From Mucilaginibacter sp. 14171R-50 (lineage in GTDB: Bacteria; Bacteroidota; Bacteroidia; Sphingobacteriales; Sphingobacteriaceae), in contig NZ_CP048115.1 in the NCBI RefSeq assembly GCF_010093045.1, forward strand, positions 3,038,001 to 3,102,000: a DNA stretch of 64,000 nucleotides, given 5' to 3'. The notes beneath the pieces were generated by a model, which saw only the letters and a program-made list of their open reading frames with translations, had not been told where the DNA came from and searched no databases. Shown in pieces: positions 43,937 through 52,731 of the stretch (position 1 is its first letter; every line of letters starts with the position of its first letter). The position numbers and the translations under genes are program-made.

Positions 43937-45829
43937 TTATTCGACGAAGGTTTGAATAAGCTCCCGGATATCTGCTTTGATTTTTTGATAGTTACTTTGA
44001 GCCTCGAAAATGGAAATGCTGCGGACGGTGGGGATAGCTTCATAGCTTGCCTCTTCCAATCCGATCGCTTCGTGATCATTTTGTATGCGGCAATGGAAAG
44101 TTTTCAGATCTATGGGATTCGTCGGGTCATCCGCAACCATACCGACAAATTCGCCGGATGACAGCCCGGCGATCTTGGATGCAGGTATCGCATAGTCCAG
44201 TTGTGTCGAGCGGCTGATGGAGGTGTCACTGCTATTGATTGAAACGCTTTCCTTTTGTTGGTTGATCTTGCCAAAGCGTTCGGAAAGCTGTTTGGCCGTA
44301 TCACCGGTCACCTGACCGCAGATAATATTGCCGACAATGTTCATAATCACTTCGGCCTGCTCGCGACCATAGTCTTTCTTTAATTGAGAGTAGTCCTGCA
44401 CCGCCAAAGTTACGGCCACCTTATTGGAGCGCGCGGTAGCGATCAGGTTATCAATACCATTAAAGTAGATGGTCGGGAACTCGTCAAAGATCAGGCTGCA
44501 TTTCTGCTGTTGTTTGCGGTTGACCAGCTTGTTGATACGGTTGACATAAAGTGATAAGACCGCGCCATATACCTGCGACTTTTGCGGGTTATTGGCTAAG
44601 CACACCACTTTTGGGTTGTTGGGATTATTAATATCCAGTGAGAAATCATTGCCGCTTAGGACGTAATACAATTGGGGTGAGGACAAGCGCGCCAAACTTA
44701 TTTTGGCACTGGCGATCTGACCTTCCAACTGTTCATAAGCTTCGTTTTTCCAGGCCGATATGAAAGGGTTGATCAGTACCTCAATTTCCGGTTCACTGGT
44801 CAGCACAGCAAAGAGGTCTTTATAATCCACCAGCGATAATTCGATCACATGCGGCAGGGTACAATGGCGCCCGCCCTCATATTTCTTCAGGAACCAAATG
44901 AGCGCCGTCACAAAATTGATCGGCGATTCGACAAAGAAATCGCCCTGCTTTTTGATCCATTCCCGGTTCAAACCCAGCATGATCGTCCGTGCGGCCTCCA
45001 TCGCATCGGTAATATCGGTCATCGTTTCCGGCTCGAGGGGATTGCTGCGGTGCATAATGTTTTCAAAATTGATGACATAGAATGAGCGACTACCATGTTC
45101 CCTAAGCGCATTGTAGGCGATCCGGGAAAGGTCATCATACTTAAAATCATAAATGAGCATACTAAAGCCCTTGCGGATATGCTGCGTGATGATGTGCCGG
45201 ATCACAAAATAGGATTTACCTGCGCCTGGACTGCCGCCAACCAGCGTGCCGCGAAAGGGGTTAATAATATTGATCCAGCTATCACGCTCTTTACCTTTTA
45301 ATTGATATTTGGCGGGCAGGTTGATAGAATATTCGTTTTCCAGCAACCGTTCTTCCTGCGGGAAGGTCTCATTCTCTTTATTGAAAATATCTGAGCCAAA
45401 TTTCAGTTTTAACATCCGGAACAACATTCCGCCGCCGGTCATAAATAATAAGTAGCCAAACGAGGTAGCTGTGATATAAAGCCACCCAAGATGCAATAGA
45501 TAATTGCTGAAAAAGTAGATCAGTAAGCCGGTCGCACAGTAAGTGGCGACCGTTTTAAGCCTTATTTTTTCATCCCTTTTGCCTTTGCTTCCAACCAGGG
45601 ATACCACCAGCAATAGCAGCGCGCTTAGTTTAGCAATCAGCAGCGTTTTGAAAATCGCCATTTTAGCGAGTGGTAATAGGACATGGTCGACGATAGTGTG
45701 CGTTAATTGCAGTCTCTGAAACGTCTGGTAACAGCATAAATAAAAATGAATGAGCAGTATCGCAATACTCAACAGCCTGGTAAAATCGATGATCTTACGG
45801 AGTGCTTGTTCGTTTTCTCCGGTTTGCAT
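43937..45829 (-). CDS. type IV coupling protein (VirD4/TraG-like, MobC of Bacteroidetes)
   Basis: The 630-residue coupling ATPase links the relaxase-DNA complex with the mating channel. It has three or four N-terminal transmembrane helices (about residues 20-135), Walker A GGSPGAGKSY near residue 200 and Walker B SLIFDEFPTIYF near 445. It follows the relaxase gene by 4 bases. In Bacteroidetes ICEs this gene is called mobC or traG-like. Confidence 0.88.
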   Translation of the reverse strand: MQTGENEQALRKIIDFTRLLSIAILLIHFYLCCYQTFQRLQLTHTIVDHVLLPLAKMAIFKTLLIAKLSALLLLVVSLVGSKGKRDEKIRLKTVATYCATGLLIYFFSNYLLHLGWLYITATSFGYLLFMTGGGMLFRMLKLKFGSDIFNKENETFPQEERLLENEYSINLPAKYQLKGKERDSWINIINPFRGTLVGGSPGAGKSYFVIRHIITQHIRKGFSMLIYDFKYDDLSRIAYNALREHGSRSFYVINFENIMHRSNPLEPETMTDITDAMEAARTIMLGLNREWIKKQGDFFVESPINFVTALIWFLKKYEGGRHCTLPHVIELSLVDYKDLFAVLTSEPEIEVLINPFISAWKNEAYEQLEGQIASAKISLARLSSPQLYYVLSGNDFSLDINNPNNPKVVCLANNPQKSQVYGAVLSLYVNRINKLVNRKQQQKCSLIFDEFPTIYFNGIDNLIATARSNKVAVTLAVQDYSQLKKDYGREQAEVIMNIVGNIICGQVTGDTAKQLSERFGKINQQKESVSINSSDTSISRSTQLDYAIPASKIAGLSSGEFVGMVADDPTNPIDLKTFHCRIQNDHEAIGLEEASYEAIPTVRSISIFEAQSNYQKIKADIRELIQTFVE

Positions 45830-45833
45830 GGCG

Positions 45834-47042
45834 TTATAGATTTAATCCTTTACGTTTCTTCTTTTTGAATTTGCTGAGCGCAGCCAGGTCCTCCCGCTCC
45901 GCCGTGAATAATATGTCTAACAATTCATCATTACCGGCGGCGCTTGGATGGACCGCTTCGTTTTCGGTTTGTTGAGCCGTGACCACCTTAGTTTGGAACT
46001 CCGGCAGAAATTTGGCGGATAGTAAGTTCGCGCTGTAAGCTTTGCCGAGGTCGCTGCCATTGAATACCGCCTTATTTGGCTGGTCAATGAAAGTCACACC
46101 GTAAATGCGGCCTTCCTCATTGTGGCGCAGGATCACCTGGATACCCTTTGCCTGGAGTCCCTTTTGGAAACTGCTTTTGGTTTGCGGTTTGGTTAGTGCC
46201 AGGTCGATGAGCTTGATGAGTTCCGCTTTAAATGGTTTCCGCAATTGTTGGTTGAGCCGGAATTTTTCTTCCAGCGTTTTCAGCGTAGGGTTGCCGTAGA
46301 TCGTACTGGCTTTGATCGGCACACCAATTTTGTTCCCTTTTTTATCCAGTATCCAATAAACCAAACCCTCGCGGGCATACATACTGGAATCTTTAGAACC
46401 CCGGTCGGCCTGGATATGATACTGCTGCAAGATGGCATTGAGCTCGGGAACGCTGGTGAATTTGTAGGCCCTTAGGGTAAAGCCAAGGATGTTCGTGATC
46501 GTTCGCTTGGTTTCCGCTTTACCGTATTCCGCTGCGGTTATCTCCGCTTTTAACGAAGGCTTTTGCTTGGGTTGCTCTTCGGCTTTAACCAGACTATATT
46601 TGACCTCAATGGCCTTACGCGTTTTTTCCGATTCGTTTTGTCCCAGGTAATGCAAGCTGATCCGTTCTCCATCCCGTTTGATGTTCGTGGTGACGATGTG
46701 GATATGCGGATGCCCGGCATCCTCGTGGCGGTAGACCAAATGGGGTTGGGTTGCAAAGCCGATGCCTGCTAAGTATTCCTTTGCGATCTCGGTTAACTTT
46801 TGGTCTGCCAGGTGCTCACCGTTTGGAAAGTTCAGGGAAATATGAACGGTATTGGTTTTGGCCCGTTGGTTCATCCCAGCCAAATCGGTCAGCCGGAACA
46901 GCTTGTCGTTAAATGAAAGCTGTTCCTTTTCCTTGGGGTATTTTACGGCTGCTATCAAGCTAGCTTTTCCCTGTTTTACTTTGTTTTCGTTATAGTTGAG
47001 CGCGCCGATCAGGCTTTTGCCGCTCTTAATTTTTGCGACCAT
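45834..47042 (-). CDS. relaxase, MobB-type (MOBP family)
   Basis: The 402-residue nicking enzyme has a catalytic-looking start (KSGKSLIGALNYNENKV) and a three-His metal site within HEDAGHPHIHIVTTN near residues 101-114. It cuts oriT and remains bound to the DNA. The C-terminal half (TITAAEYGKAETK onward) contains repeated charged helices. It overlaps the accessory gene upstream by 34 bases. Confidence 0.87.
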   Translation of the reverse strand: MVAKIKSGKSLIGALNYNENKVKQGKASLIAAVKYPKEKEQLSFNDKLFRLTDLAGMNQRAKTNTVHISLNFPNGEHLADQKLTEIAKEYLAGIGFATQPHLVYRHEDAGHPHIHIVTTNIKRDGERISLHYLGQNESEKTRKAIEVKYSLVKAEEQPKQKPSLKAEITAAEYGKAETKRTITNILGFTLRAYKFTSVPELNAILQQYHIQADRGSKDSSMYAREGLVYWILDKKGNKIGVPIKASTIYGNPTLKTLEEKFRLNQQLRKPFKAELIKLIDLALTKPQTKSSFQKGLQAKGIQVILRHNEEGRIYGVTFIDQPNKAVFNGSDLGKAYSANLLSAKFLPEFQTKVVTAQQTENEAVHPSAAGNDELLDILFTAEREDLAALSKFKKKKRKGLNL

Positions 47043-47416
47043 ATATCCGCGTATTGGTTCATTCTTTCTTTGATGCGATCAATGGATGGCTCCAGTGTGC
47101 TATTGATAACACGCATTAAATTCATCCACAATCGCGTATCAGCATTCCCGTGCGCACTATTAATGCTATGCATCGCCTGGTTCAGATTGTTGCCGATGGC
47201 ATTGAGCTCTTGTCGCAGCAACACCATTTCCTCTAATATATCATCCATGGCCCGGTCACGGTAAAAGACGGTTACCGGCTTTTCCAGAAGCACGCTGCGC
47301 ATGTATTCGCTGAGCTTGCGAAAGGGTGTCTTTTTAAAACGGCCTTCCAGCAATTGATATTCCTCCGGTTGAAAGCGAAGGTTTTTCCAGCGGGTTCGGT
47401 TATTTGTTTTGCTCAT
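47009..47416 (-). CDS. mobilisation accessory protein (MobC/MobA-like)
   Basis: The 135-residue basic protein has a ribbon-helix-helix-like start (RTRWKNLRFQPEEYQLLEGRF) and RKLSEYMRSVLL, then QELNAIGNNLNQAMHSINSA, typical of bacterial mobilisation proteins that bind oriT with the relaxase. It is the first of the mob operon; the candidate oriT lies about 55 bases upstream. Confidence 0.8.
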   Translation of the reverse strand: MSKTNNRTRWKNLRFQPEEYQLLEGRFKKTPFRKLSEYMRSVLLEKPVTVFYRDRAMDDILEEMVLLRQELNAIGNNLNQAMHSINSAHGNADTRLWMNLMRVINSTLEPSIDRIKERMNQYADIWSQKLRAAKA

Positions 47417-47470
47417 CGTCTTTAAAATTAAAAATCCAACTCCGGCGGATTTTTACCTAAAAGCGGTCAT

Positions 47471-47520
47471 CCCCGGAAGCCGGGGCAAGATTTCAATTGT
47501 GACACAATTGTACATCTTGC
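47471..47520. other. candidate origin of transfer (oriT)
   Basis: Immediately upstream of the mob operon is a nested inverted repeat: GCAAGAT (47485-47491) and ATCTTGC (47514-47520) enclose CAATTGTG (47494-47501), one A, and CACAATTG (47503-47510). A GC-rich hairpin CCCCGG-aag-CCGGGG (47471-47485) adjoins it. The position upstream of the accessory and relaxase genes is typical of oriT. No nick-site consensus was identified. Confidence 0.55.
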
Positions 47521-47582
47521 TCACTGCTGCGCAGCGGGCAGGGTTAACCTGCTATCAGTGTTTCCATTGGTATTTTTGTCGT

Positions 47583-47837
47583 TTATTCGGGCTTCGCCTT
47601 TTGGCTGAGATACATTTCAAGTGCCTGTATCGTTAGTTCCTGCAAGGATACATCTTCGTCTAGGCCTGCTGCCTTCAGCCGTTTCAGCAAGCTTTTGGGG
47701 ATCCGGTTATTGAACTGCACTTTGGGTTCCTGCGGTGCGGCGACCTTGACCGGTAGTACTTCCTGTATCGGTGTTTTTGGCGCTTCCTTTTTGAGCTTGT
47801 CGGCCAGGCTGCCGAGTTTGTTTTTGTAATTATCCAT
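47583..47837 (-). CDS. ribbon-helix-helix partition-type protein
   Basis: The 84-residue protein has a flexible basic N-terminus (MDNYKNKLGSLADKLKKEA) and a C-terminal ribbon-helix-helix (VQFNNRIPKSLLKRLKAAGLDEDVSLQELTIQALEMYL). It resembles ParG-like centromere-binding partners of ParA. The repeats between it and parA are likely its sites. Confidence 0.65.
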   Translation of the reverse strand: MDNYKNKLGSLADKLKKEAPKTPIQEVLPVKVAAPQEPKVQFNNRIPKSLLKRLKAAGLDEDVSLQELTIQALEMYLSQKAKPE

Positions 47838-47840
47838 GTG

Positions 47841-47958
47841 GCTATCATGCTAGGTTGCTATCAAATTTTATGAGTGGGCTATCATGCTAACTTGCTATCA
47901 AACTGTGCTATCATGCTAAGCTGCTATTGTCATAGTTTGCGAGGTTGCTATGATGCTA
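47841..47958. repeat. partition-site-like iterons between parA and the RHH gene
   Basis: GCTATCATGCTA occurs at 47841-47852, 47878-47889 and 47907-47918; GCTATGATGCTA occurs at 47947-47958. The first two copies are followed after 4 bases by GCTATC (47857, 47894) and the third by GCTATT (47923). Spacing is 37, 29 and 40 bases. These fit operator or centromere (parS) sites. Confidence 0.7.
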
Positions 47959-47979
47959 TTCAAATAAAAAGCTATCCAT

Positions 47980-48588
47980 TTATCCCGCCATAATCTGATC
48001 AACGATTTCCTCCGTAAGCGACATGATCTCTGTTTTGGCGCGGGCATCATGGCCGTTTAAAACGCCACCGGTCATGAAGGAGCGGGCAATGCTTACGCGG
48101 TCATGTATCCTGGTCTGCAACAGTGGGGTGCCTAAACTCTCCAGTAGAACGGAGACTTCCTGTGTGATGCCCGCACGCGGTTTGATCATATTTAATACAA
48201 TACCGGCTTTGATACGCGGCGCTTTATGCTGGGCCTCTTTAATAAGCGCCAGCGTCGACCGAATCGCCATGACATCAAAGAAACCGGCTTTGGTCGGCAC
48301 CAAAATAAAATCTGAATAAATGAATAACTCGGGCAGTCGGCTGGAGAGATAGGGCGGCGTGTCTACGACCACCAGATCAAAGTCCAGTTGCTGAATGTCT
48401 GTGAGCTTATCTAGCCCGATGACCGGCAGGCTGGGGAATTCGTCCCGGATATGGTACAGGCTGCCCTGAAGGTCGGTATCGACCAGCACGACGTTTAACT
48501 GGTCCCGGAAAGCTAAAGCCAGGTTGATCGCGAGGGTGCTTTTGCCTACGCCGCCCTTCTGGTTGGCGATGGTAATGATCTTTGCCAT
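47980..48588 (-). CDS. parA: ParA-family ATPase
   Basis: The 202-residue protein has the deviant Walker A KGGVGKST (residues 11-18), LVDTDLQGS (Walker A prime) and LVVVDTPPYLSSRL (Walker B). It is a short ParA/MipZ-type partition ATPase without an N-terminal HTH. It may stabilise the excised circular ICE. It lies between repeats on both sides. Confidence 0.88.
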   Translation of the reverse strand: MAKIITIANQKGGVGKSTLAINLALAFRDQLNVVLVDTDLQGSLYHIRDEFPSLPVIGLDKLTDIQQLDFDLVVVDTPPYLSSRLPELFIYSDFILVPTKAGFFDVMAIRSTLALIKEAQHKAPRIKAGIVLNMIKPRAGITQEVSVLLESLGTPLLQTRIHDRVSIARSFMTGGVLNGHDARAKTEIMSLTEEIVDQIMAG

Positions 48589-48615
48589 GATGTTATTTTG
48601 CTATGTTGATAGAAT

Positions 48616-48643
48616 GATAGCTTGCTATAAGGATAGCTTGCTC
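48616..48643. repeat. partition-like repeats upstream of parA
   Basis: GATAGCTTGCTA (48616-48627) and GATAGCTTGCTC (48632-48643) lie before the parA start. GATAGC is the reverse complement of the GCTATC half-site of the downstream iterons. They are likely operator sites for the same RHH protein. Confidence 0.55.
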
Positions 48644-48945
48644 AATGCGTTGGTTCGTATTCGTTTGGCCAGCTTGACCGCCTGCTGATAGTTGTAGATC
48701 CAGTCTCCGGCCAATAGCTTCCAGTTACGGTAGGGTGTGCCTTTGGGGCTGGCCCAATCGGCCTTTTGGTAATGTTCATAAAATACACTTGCCTGATTTG
48801 GGCACTCTTTCTGGTCGAAGTAAATTTCGACCAGGAGCCTTTGCGGCGGCATTTCGATGCCAAATCCATTCTGGATGGTCGGTTCGGACTTCCGGCGTTC
48901 TACCTGCACCCGCCTGGCTTTACGTTTCGGTGTTTGGAATAGCAT
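48625..48945 (-). CDS. hypothetical ICE protein
   Basis: The start was set at 48945 (MLFQTPKRKARRVQVERRK); an upstream start at 48975 adds ten residues. The soluble 106-residue protein has a basic N-terminus and LLVEIYFDQKECPNQASVFY with WKLLAGDWIYNYQQAVKLAKRI. No family recognised. Its stop lies within the repeats before parA, so it belongs to the same module. Confidence 0.55.
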   Translation of the reverse strand: MLFQTPKRKARRVQVERRKSEPTIQNGFGIEMPPQRLLVEIYFDQKECPNQASVFYEHYQKADWASPKGTPYRNWKLLAGDWIYNYQQAVKLAKRIRTNALSKLSL

Positions 48946-48996
48946 AAGGTAAAAATTATAGCCGGGTCCTGGCAAACAGGCCCGGCCGGTTCAACA

Positions 48997-49320
48997 TCAG
49001 GCGCTCTTGTGGCTGGCCATCATGAAAGTGATGTCTTCGTAATCATAATAGATCGAGCCGCCTATTTTGGTAAAGGGTAATACGCCGCTGTCGCGCAGGG
49101 ATTGGAGGAAACCGTGCGAAATACCGAGCAGTTTTTTAACTTCTGCTGACTTGAGCCATTTCTTACCGGGAGCACCACTAACGCATTCTTTAATAATGCG
49201 TTTTACCTCCTGGAGGACATCGTTTTTGAAATCGTCCAGGTCACCTAGGGTCAATAGCTGGTTACGTGTCGGAACCACACCCATGGTTGTTCTTAATCTT
49301 TGTTCACTTGCCTTTTCCAT
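48997..49320 (-). CDS. helix-turn-helix protein (excisionase-like)
   Basis: The start at 49320 (MEKASEQRLRTTMG) was preferred over a longer frame. The 107-residue product has a helical first half (DLDDFKNDVLQEVKRIIKECV) and a MerR/excisionase-type winged HTH (WLKSAEVKKLLGISHGFLQSLRDSGVLPFTKIGGSIYYDYEDI). Such proteins lie near the integrase in Bacteroidetes ICEs and may assist excision. Confidence 0.75.
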   Translation of the reverse strand: MEKASEQRLRTTMGVVPTRNQLLTLGDLDDFKNDVLQEVKRIIKECVSGAPGKKWLKSAEVKKLLGISHGFLQSLRDSGVLPFTKIGGSIYYDYEDITFMMASHKSA

Positions 49321-49518
49321 AATTAAATTTTTGTGGACTGCAAAGATGTGCAGGTTCAAATTCAGGAAATGACAACTTTGGGTATATGGTGGGTTTTTAG
49401 CGTTTATGTGAATCCGAAAAGAATAAAAAGGATCGAAAACTTTGGAGGATGTGAAATTCCGAGACAGCGTCTCGGAATTTTGAAACAAATAGGCAATTAA
49501 TGCAAACTATAGGGCCGG

Positions 49519-49606
49519 TTAAAAAGCCTCTTGCCTTACTTTAAAATGAGTGGCCAACTTTCGGATCATTGCTTTTGACAACCCCTTTTTATAATGGTTC
49601 GCAAGA
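49519..49606 (-). pseudogene. 3' remnant of a HigA/XRE-type antitoxin gene
   Basis: A short minus-strand frame reads KKGLSKAMIRKLATHFKV and RQEAF before the stop at 49519, the last helices of a HigA-like XRE antitoxin. The remaining gene is gone. The gap 49489-49764 contains no other recognisable gene. Confidence 0.4.
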
Positions 49607-49764
49607 TGGAGACAGGCACATCGCCACTGTCATTTTCTGCTTTCGCTATCCGGTACTTCGGTATACGCATTTATCGGCCAGTTAGTGCCGGGTCATCTTT
49701 TGCGCTGAACGCGCCATGCGGATCATGGTGCTGATTTGATGGATTTCCTGCTGGTGATGCCTGA

Positions 49765-50808
49765 TCATAATAGTTGCTTTTTAAGTTCCTCCTTGCTGGG
49801 TAAATAAAGTTTGTACTCTCTGCTGAAAATTTGCTCGTTATTCAGCGGCAGCGTAAACTCTACGACCGCCTGGTTGTCTTCCTTACACAGGATGATGCCG
49901 ATCGTGCGTTTCTCGTGGGCCTGCCTGATCTTCCGGTCATAATAGTTGACGTACATTTGCATTTGCCCGATGTCCTGGTGAGTCAGTTTTCCGATCTTCA
50001 GGTCGATCAGGACGAAACAGTTCAGCAGCCGGTTATAAAAGACGAGGTCTATCCAAAAATGGTCGCTTTCAAGCGTGATTCGGCGTTGCCGCCCCTCGAA
50101 CAAAAAGCCTTTGCCCAATTCGAGCATAAAGTGTTCGAGCTTATTGATAATCGCGGTTTCAAGATCATTCTCTGAATAGCCACTGTCCTCCTTTAAGCCC
50201 AGGAACTCCAATACAAAGGGACTTTTTAAAGCATGTACCGGTGCTTCACTGATCTGCGCTGTATTCGCATCATTCAAAACCCCTCTTTTATTTTGACTTA
50301 GTGCCAATCGTTCAAAGAGCGATGAATGATACTGACGTTGCAATTCCCGGACGGACCAGTTATTGGCGATGGATTCCCTTTCATAAAACTCCCGTTCACC
50401 GGGGTCGGAAATTTTCATTAGCTGGATGTAATGTGTCCAGCTTATTTTGAACAGTCCAGAAAACGCAATCAGTGATTGCGAAATGTTTTTAACGGTATCA
50501 GATTGCGCAATCACTGATTTCGCAATTCGTTCCCGATACAATAAATAAAATTGCTTGAAATAGTCCAGGTTACGATGAGAATAGCCTTTGCCATATTCAC
50601 GGCTCAGCGCTTCACTGAGATCCTTAACGATCGTTTCGGCGTAAGCTGCCCGCTTGTTACCGGCTTGTTCTTCGTTGACGATCAGTTCACCTATATGATA
50701 ATAGGTGTAAACCATTACCGTATTCACATTTCGGACGATCTCGCTCCGGGACTTTTCGATCAGTTCCCTGACTGACCTGAAAAGTTTGTCGTTGGTTAAT
50801 TGTTCCAT
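49765..50808 (-). CDS. YhcG/DUF1016-type PD-(D/E)XK nuclease
   Basis: The 347-residue protein has the N-terminal DUF1016 helical domain (LIEKSRSEIVRNVNTVMVYTYYHIGELIV, then YGKGYSHRNLDYFKQFY) and a C-terminal PDDEXK domain (DHFWIDLVFYNRLLNCFVLIDLKIGKLTHQDIGQMQMYVNYYD). These are common on mobile elements; a nuclease or defence role is supposed. The last base of the integrase gene overlaps its start, so they are co-transcribed. Confidence 0.88.
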   Translation of the reverse strand: MEQLTNDKLFRSVRELIEKSRSEIVRNVNTVMVYTYYHIGELIVNEEQAGNKRAAYAETIVKDLSEALSREYGKGYSHRNLDYFKQFYLLYRERIAKSVIAQSDTVKNISQSLIAFSGLFKISWTHYIQLMKISDPGEREFYERESIANNWSVRELQRQYHSSLFERLALSQNKRGVLNDANTAQISEAPVHALKSPFVLEFLGLKEDSGYSENDLETAIINKLEHFMLELGKGFLFEGRQRRITLESDHFWIDLVFYNRLLNCFVLIDLKIGKLTHQDIGQMQMYVNYYDRKIRQAHEKRTIGIILCKEDNQAVVEFTLPLNNEQIFSREYKLYLPSKEELKKQLL

Positions 50809-52097
50809 TAGCTGACGCGTTTCATCACGGGTTTAACATTCGATTTTTTCGCTGTCGGACGTTTGGGCTCAGGCTCCAATTTTTCTTTCAGTACGCTCAT
50901 GTCTTCACTGATCTTTTTGAGCAGCACCCGGGCATAGATCTGCGTGGTAGCGATCTTGGTATGGCCCATCATCTTGCTCACGGTTTCGATGGGAACGTTG
51001 TTAGCCAGGGTAATGGTGGTGGCGAAGGTATGACGCGCCACGCCGAAGGTCAGTTTCTTCCTAATGCCGACGATCTTGGCGACCTCTTTCAGGTAAACAT
51101 TAGTTTTTTGATTGGTGATGGTCGGGAATATCTTTCCTAAGCTGATGGAACGCGGATTATCCTTGTATTTATCCATTATGGCCAGCGCCGGTGAAAGGAT
51201 CGGTATGTTGGTCGGCTCGTTACTTTTCTGGCGGAAGAGCTTGAGCCATTTTTCGTCATCCTCGCCGCGCACGACATTTCCTTCATGTAAGTTCATCAGG
51301 TCAACGAATGACAGGCCGGTGTAACAGGCAAAAAGAAAATAGTCGCGGATCATCTGAAGCGTCTCAGAGGCCAGTTCGTAATTTTCCAGGGCTTTTAATT
51401 CGTTGGTGGATAGAAAGGCCGTTTCGACCTTTTTATAACGGAACTTGTAATTTTTGAACGGGTCTCTGGTGATCCATTGCAGTTTAAAGGCCAAGGTGGT
51501 CATCTTGCGCAAACGGATCAGGTGTTTCATCACGCCGTTATTATTGATCGGCTGAAAGTGGTCTGCGGGCTTGTGATTCCGGAGATAGGTCTCAAAGTCG
51601 ATGATGAATTTGTAGTCGATATCATGGAGGCGGATATCGGTCGTTTTCAATTTTTCTTTGAGGAACTTTTCCAGGTAACGCCTGGTCACGCCGTAATGGA
51701 TCAGCGTACTTGGCTTTAATGCGGCCGAAGCGGTTTCGTAGTGATAGTCCATCAGTTTGCTAAGGGTATAGGTTTCATCGGTGTCCTCGCCCAGGAACAT
51801 GGACTTTAATAACTGCGGGGTGACTTCTTTACCGGCGATCTGCAATTGTTGGTAATAAGTAGTAATGGTGAACTTGACCTGCTCTAAATAACTATTGGTG
51901 TCCCTCGCCTCTGCGGCTTTGACCTTGAGGCTGCCACGCCCGTAATCCCAATCCTCTACGGCAACCTGCTTTTTGAGTGCGAGGAATATTTTTTCCTTGT
52001 TGACGATAATGCAGGCATACACGTTGGTCTTTCCGTCCTTGTTGGCCTTTTGTTTTTTGATGGTGAAGTTGACACCAAACGACTGCGATGTTTTCAT
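50808..52097 (-). CDS. tyrosine site-specific recombinase (ICE integrase)
   Basis: The 429-residue integrase has an arm-binding N-terminal domain, a SAM-like core-binding domain (residues about 110-215) and the catalytic domain. ARHTFAT and MMGHTKIATTQIYAR provide Arg, His and Tyr. The first catalytic Arg position reads Ser (CYTGLSFVDL), as in the CTnDOT IntDOT enzyme. The His of the HxxR box reads Gly (GVAR). It excises and integrates the ICE at the neighbouring tRNA gene. Confidence 0.9.
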   Translation of the reverse strand: MKTSQSFGVNFTIKKQKANKDGKTNVYACIIVNKEKIFLALKKQVAVEDWDYGRGSLKVKAAEARDTNSYLEQVKFTITTYYQQLQIAGKEVTPQLLKSMFLGEDTDETYTLSKLMDYHYETASAALKPSTLIHYGVTRRYLEKFLKEKLKTTDIRLHDIDYKFIIDFETYLRNHKPADHFQPINNNGVMKHLIRLRKMTTLAFKLQWITRDPFKNYKFRYKKVETAFLSTNELKALENYELASETLQMIRDYFLFACYTGLSFVDLMNLHEGNVVRGEDDEKWLKLFRQKSNEPTNIPILSPALAIMDKYKDNPRSISLGKIFPTITNQKTNVYLKEVAKIVGIRKKLTFGVARHTFATTITLANNVPIETVSKMMGHTKIATTQIYARVLLKKISEDMSVLKEKLEPEPKRPTAKKSNVKPVMKRVS

Positions 52098-52357
52098 CTT
52101 TTAACAGTTTTTGAATGAATAAAATGATTAATTCCATCCAGGGCTCCTTTATTTTAGGTATCCTGATCGCGGGCTAGATTTGAGATTTGCAGTCTTTTTG
52201 AGTCGTTTTCGATTTATATTTAATTTATTCAAATAGCTGTATGTCAAATACTTAACCCACTTTTGGATACCAAATGTAAAAAAAGAGAACTGGTAGCCAG
52301 ATTGGTCTCGCAAGTGTTGTATTCAGAAGGACTGAGAAGGATTACTAAAAAAGAAAA

Positions 52358-52386
52358 AACCCTCTAAATCAGTGACTTAGAGGGTT
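52358..52386 (-). terminator. hairpin terminator beyond the tRNA 3' end
   Basis: AACCCTCTAA / TTAGAGGGTT (52358-52386) form a perfect 10-base stem; on the minus strand a T-rich tract follows. It would end transcription coming from the tRNA. The gap 52098-52412 otherwise shows only AT-rich sequence, presumably the integrase promoter and the ICE end. Confidence 0.7.
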
Positions 52387-52412
52387 GAGGTTTTCAAAAA
52401 AACCTTACATCG

Positions 52413-52486
52413 TGCGCCCACCTGGGCTCGAACCAGGGACCAAAAGATTATGAGTCTTCTACTCTAACCAACTGAGCTATAGGCGC
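52413..52486 (-). tRNA. tRNA with CAT anticodon (Met or Ile2)
   Basis: The 74-base minus-strand tRNA has acceptor GCGCCTA/TGGGCGC (with a G-T pair), a D arm, an anticodon stem GAAGA/TCTTT with loop CTCATAA, and T arm CCTGG-TTCGAGC-CCAGG. The CAT anticodon means elongator Met or lysidine-modified Ile; these cannot be told apart here. No CCA is encoded. The 3' end faces the integrase, so it is the probable attachment site. Confidence 0.92.
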
Positions 52487-52731
52487 TGAAAATAGTTGTT
52501 ATTTTCGAGGTTGCAAATATGTAAAAATGTAGCCGTAAATACAAAAATCATTTCATTTTTTGCCACTTGGGCATAACAAGCTGTTTTATAGGCAATTTAT
52601 TTACAATTGGATGGGTGCTGCTATCCCCGGCATTTAACATTAAAATACCATAACGTTGTTTTAACGATAACCCACGCTTGACATTCCAGTAAAACACTGG
52701 CAGCACTTTTACTGTATATAATATAAAATAT

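Noticed and set aside
47841..47958. CRISPR array
   Set aside because: Repeats are 12 bases with irregular short spacing beside parA; they are partition-type iterons. No cas genes occur in the window.
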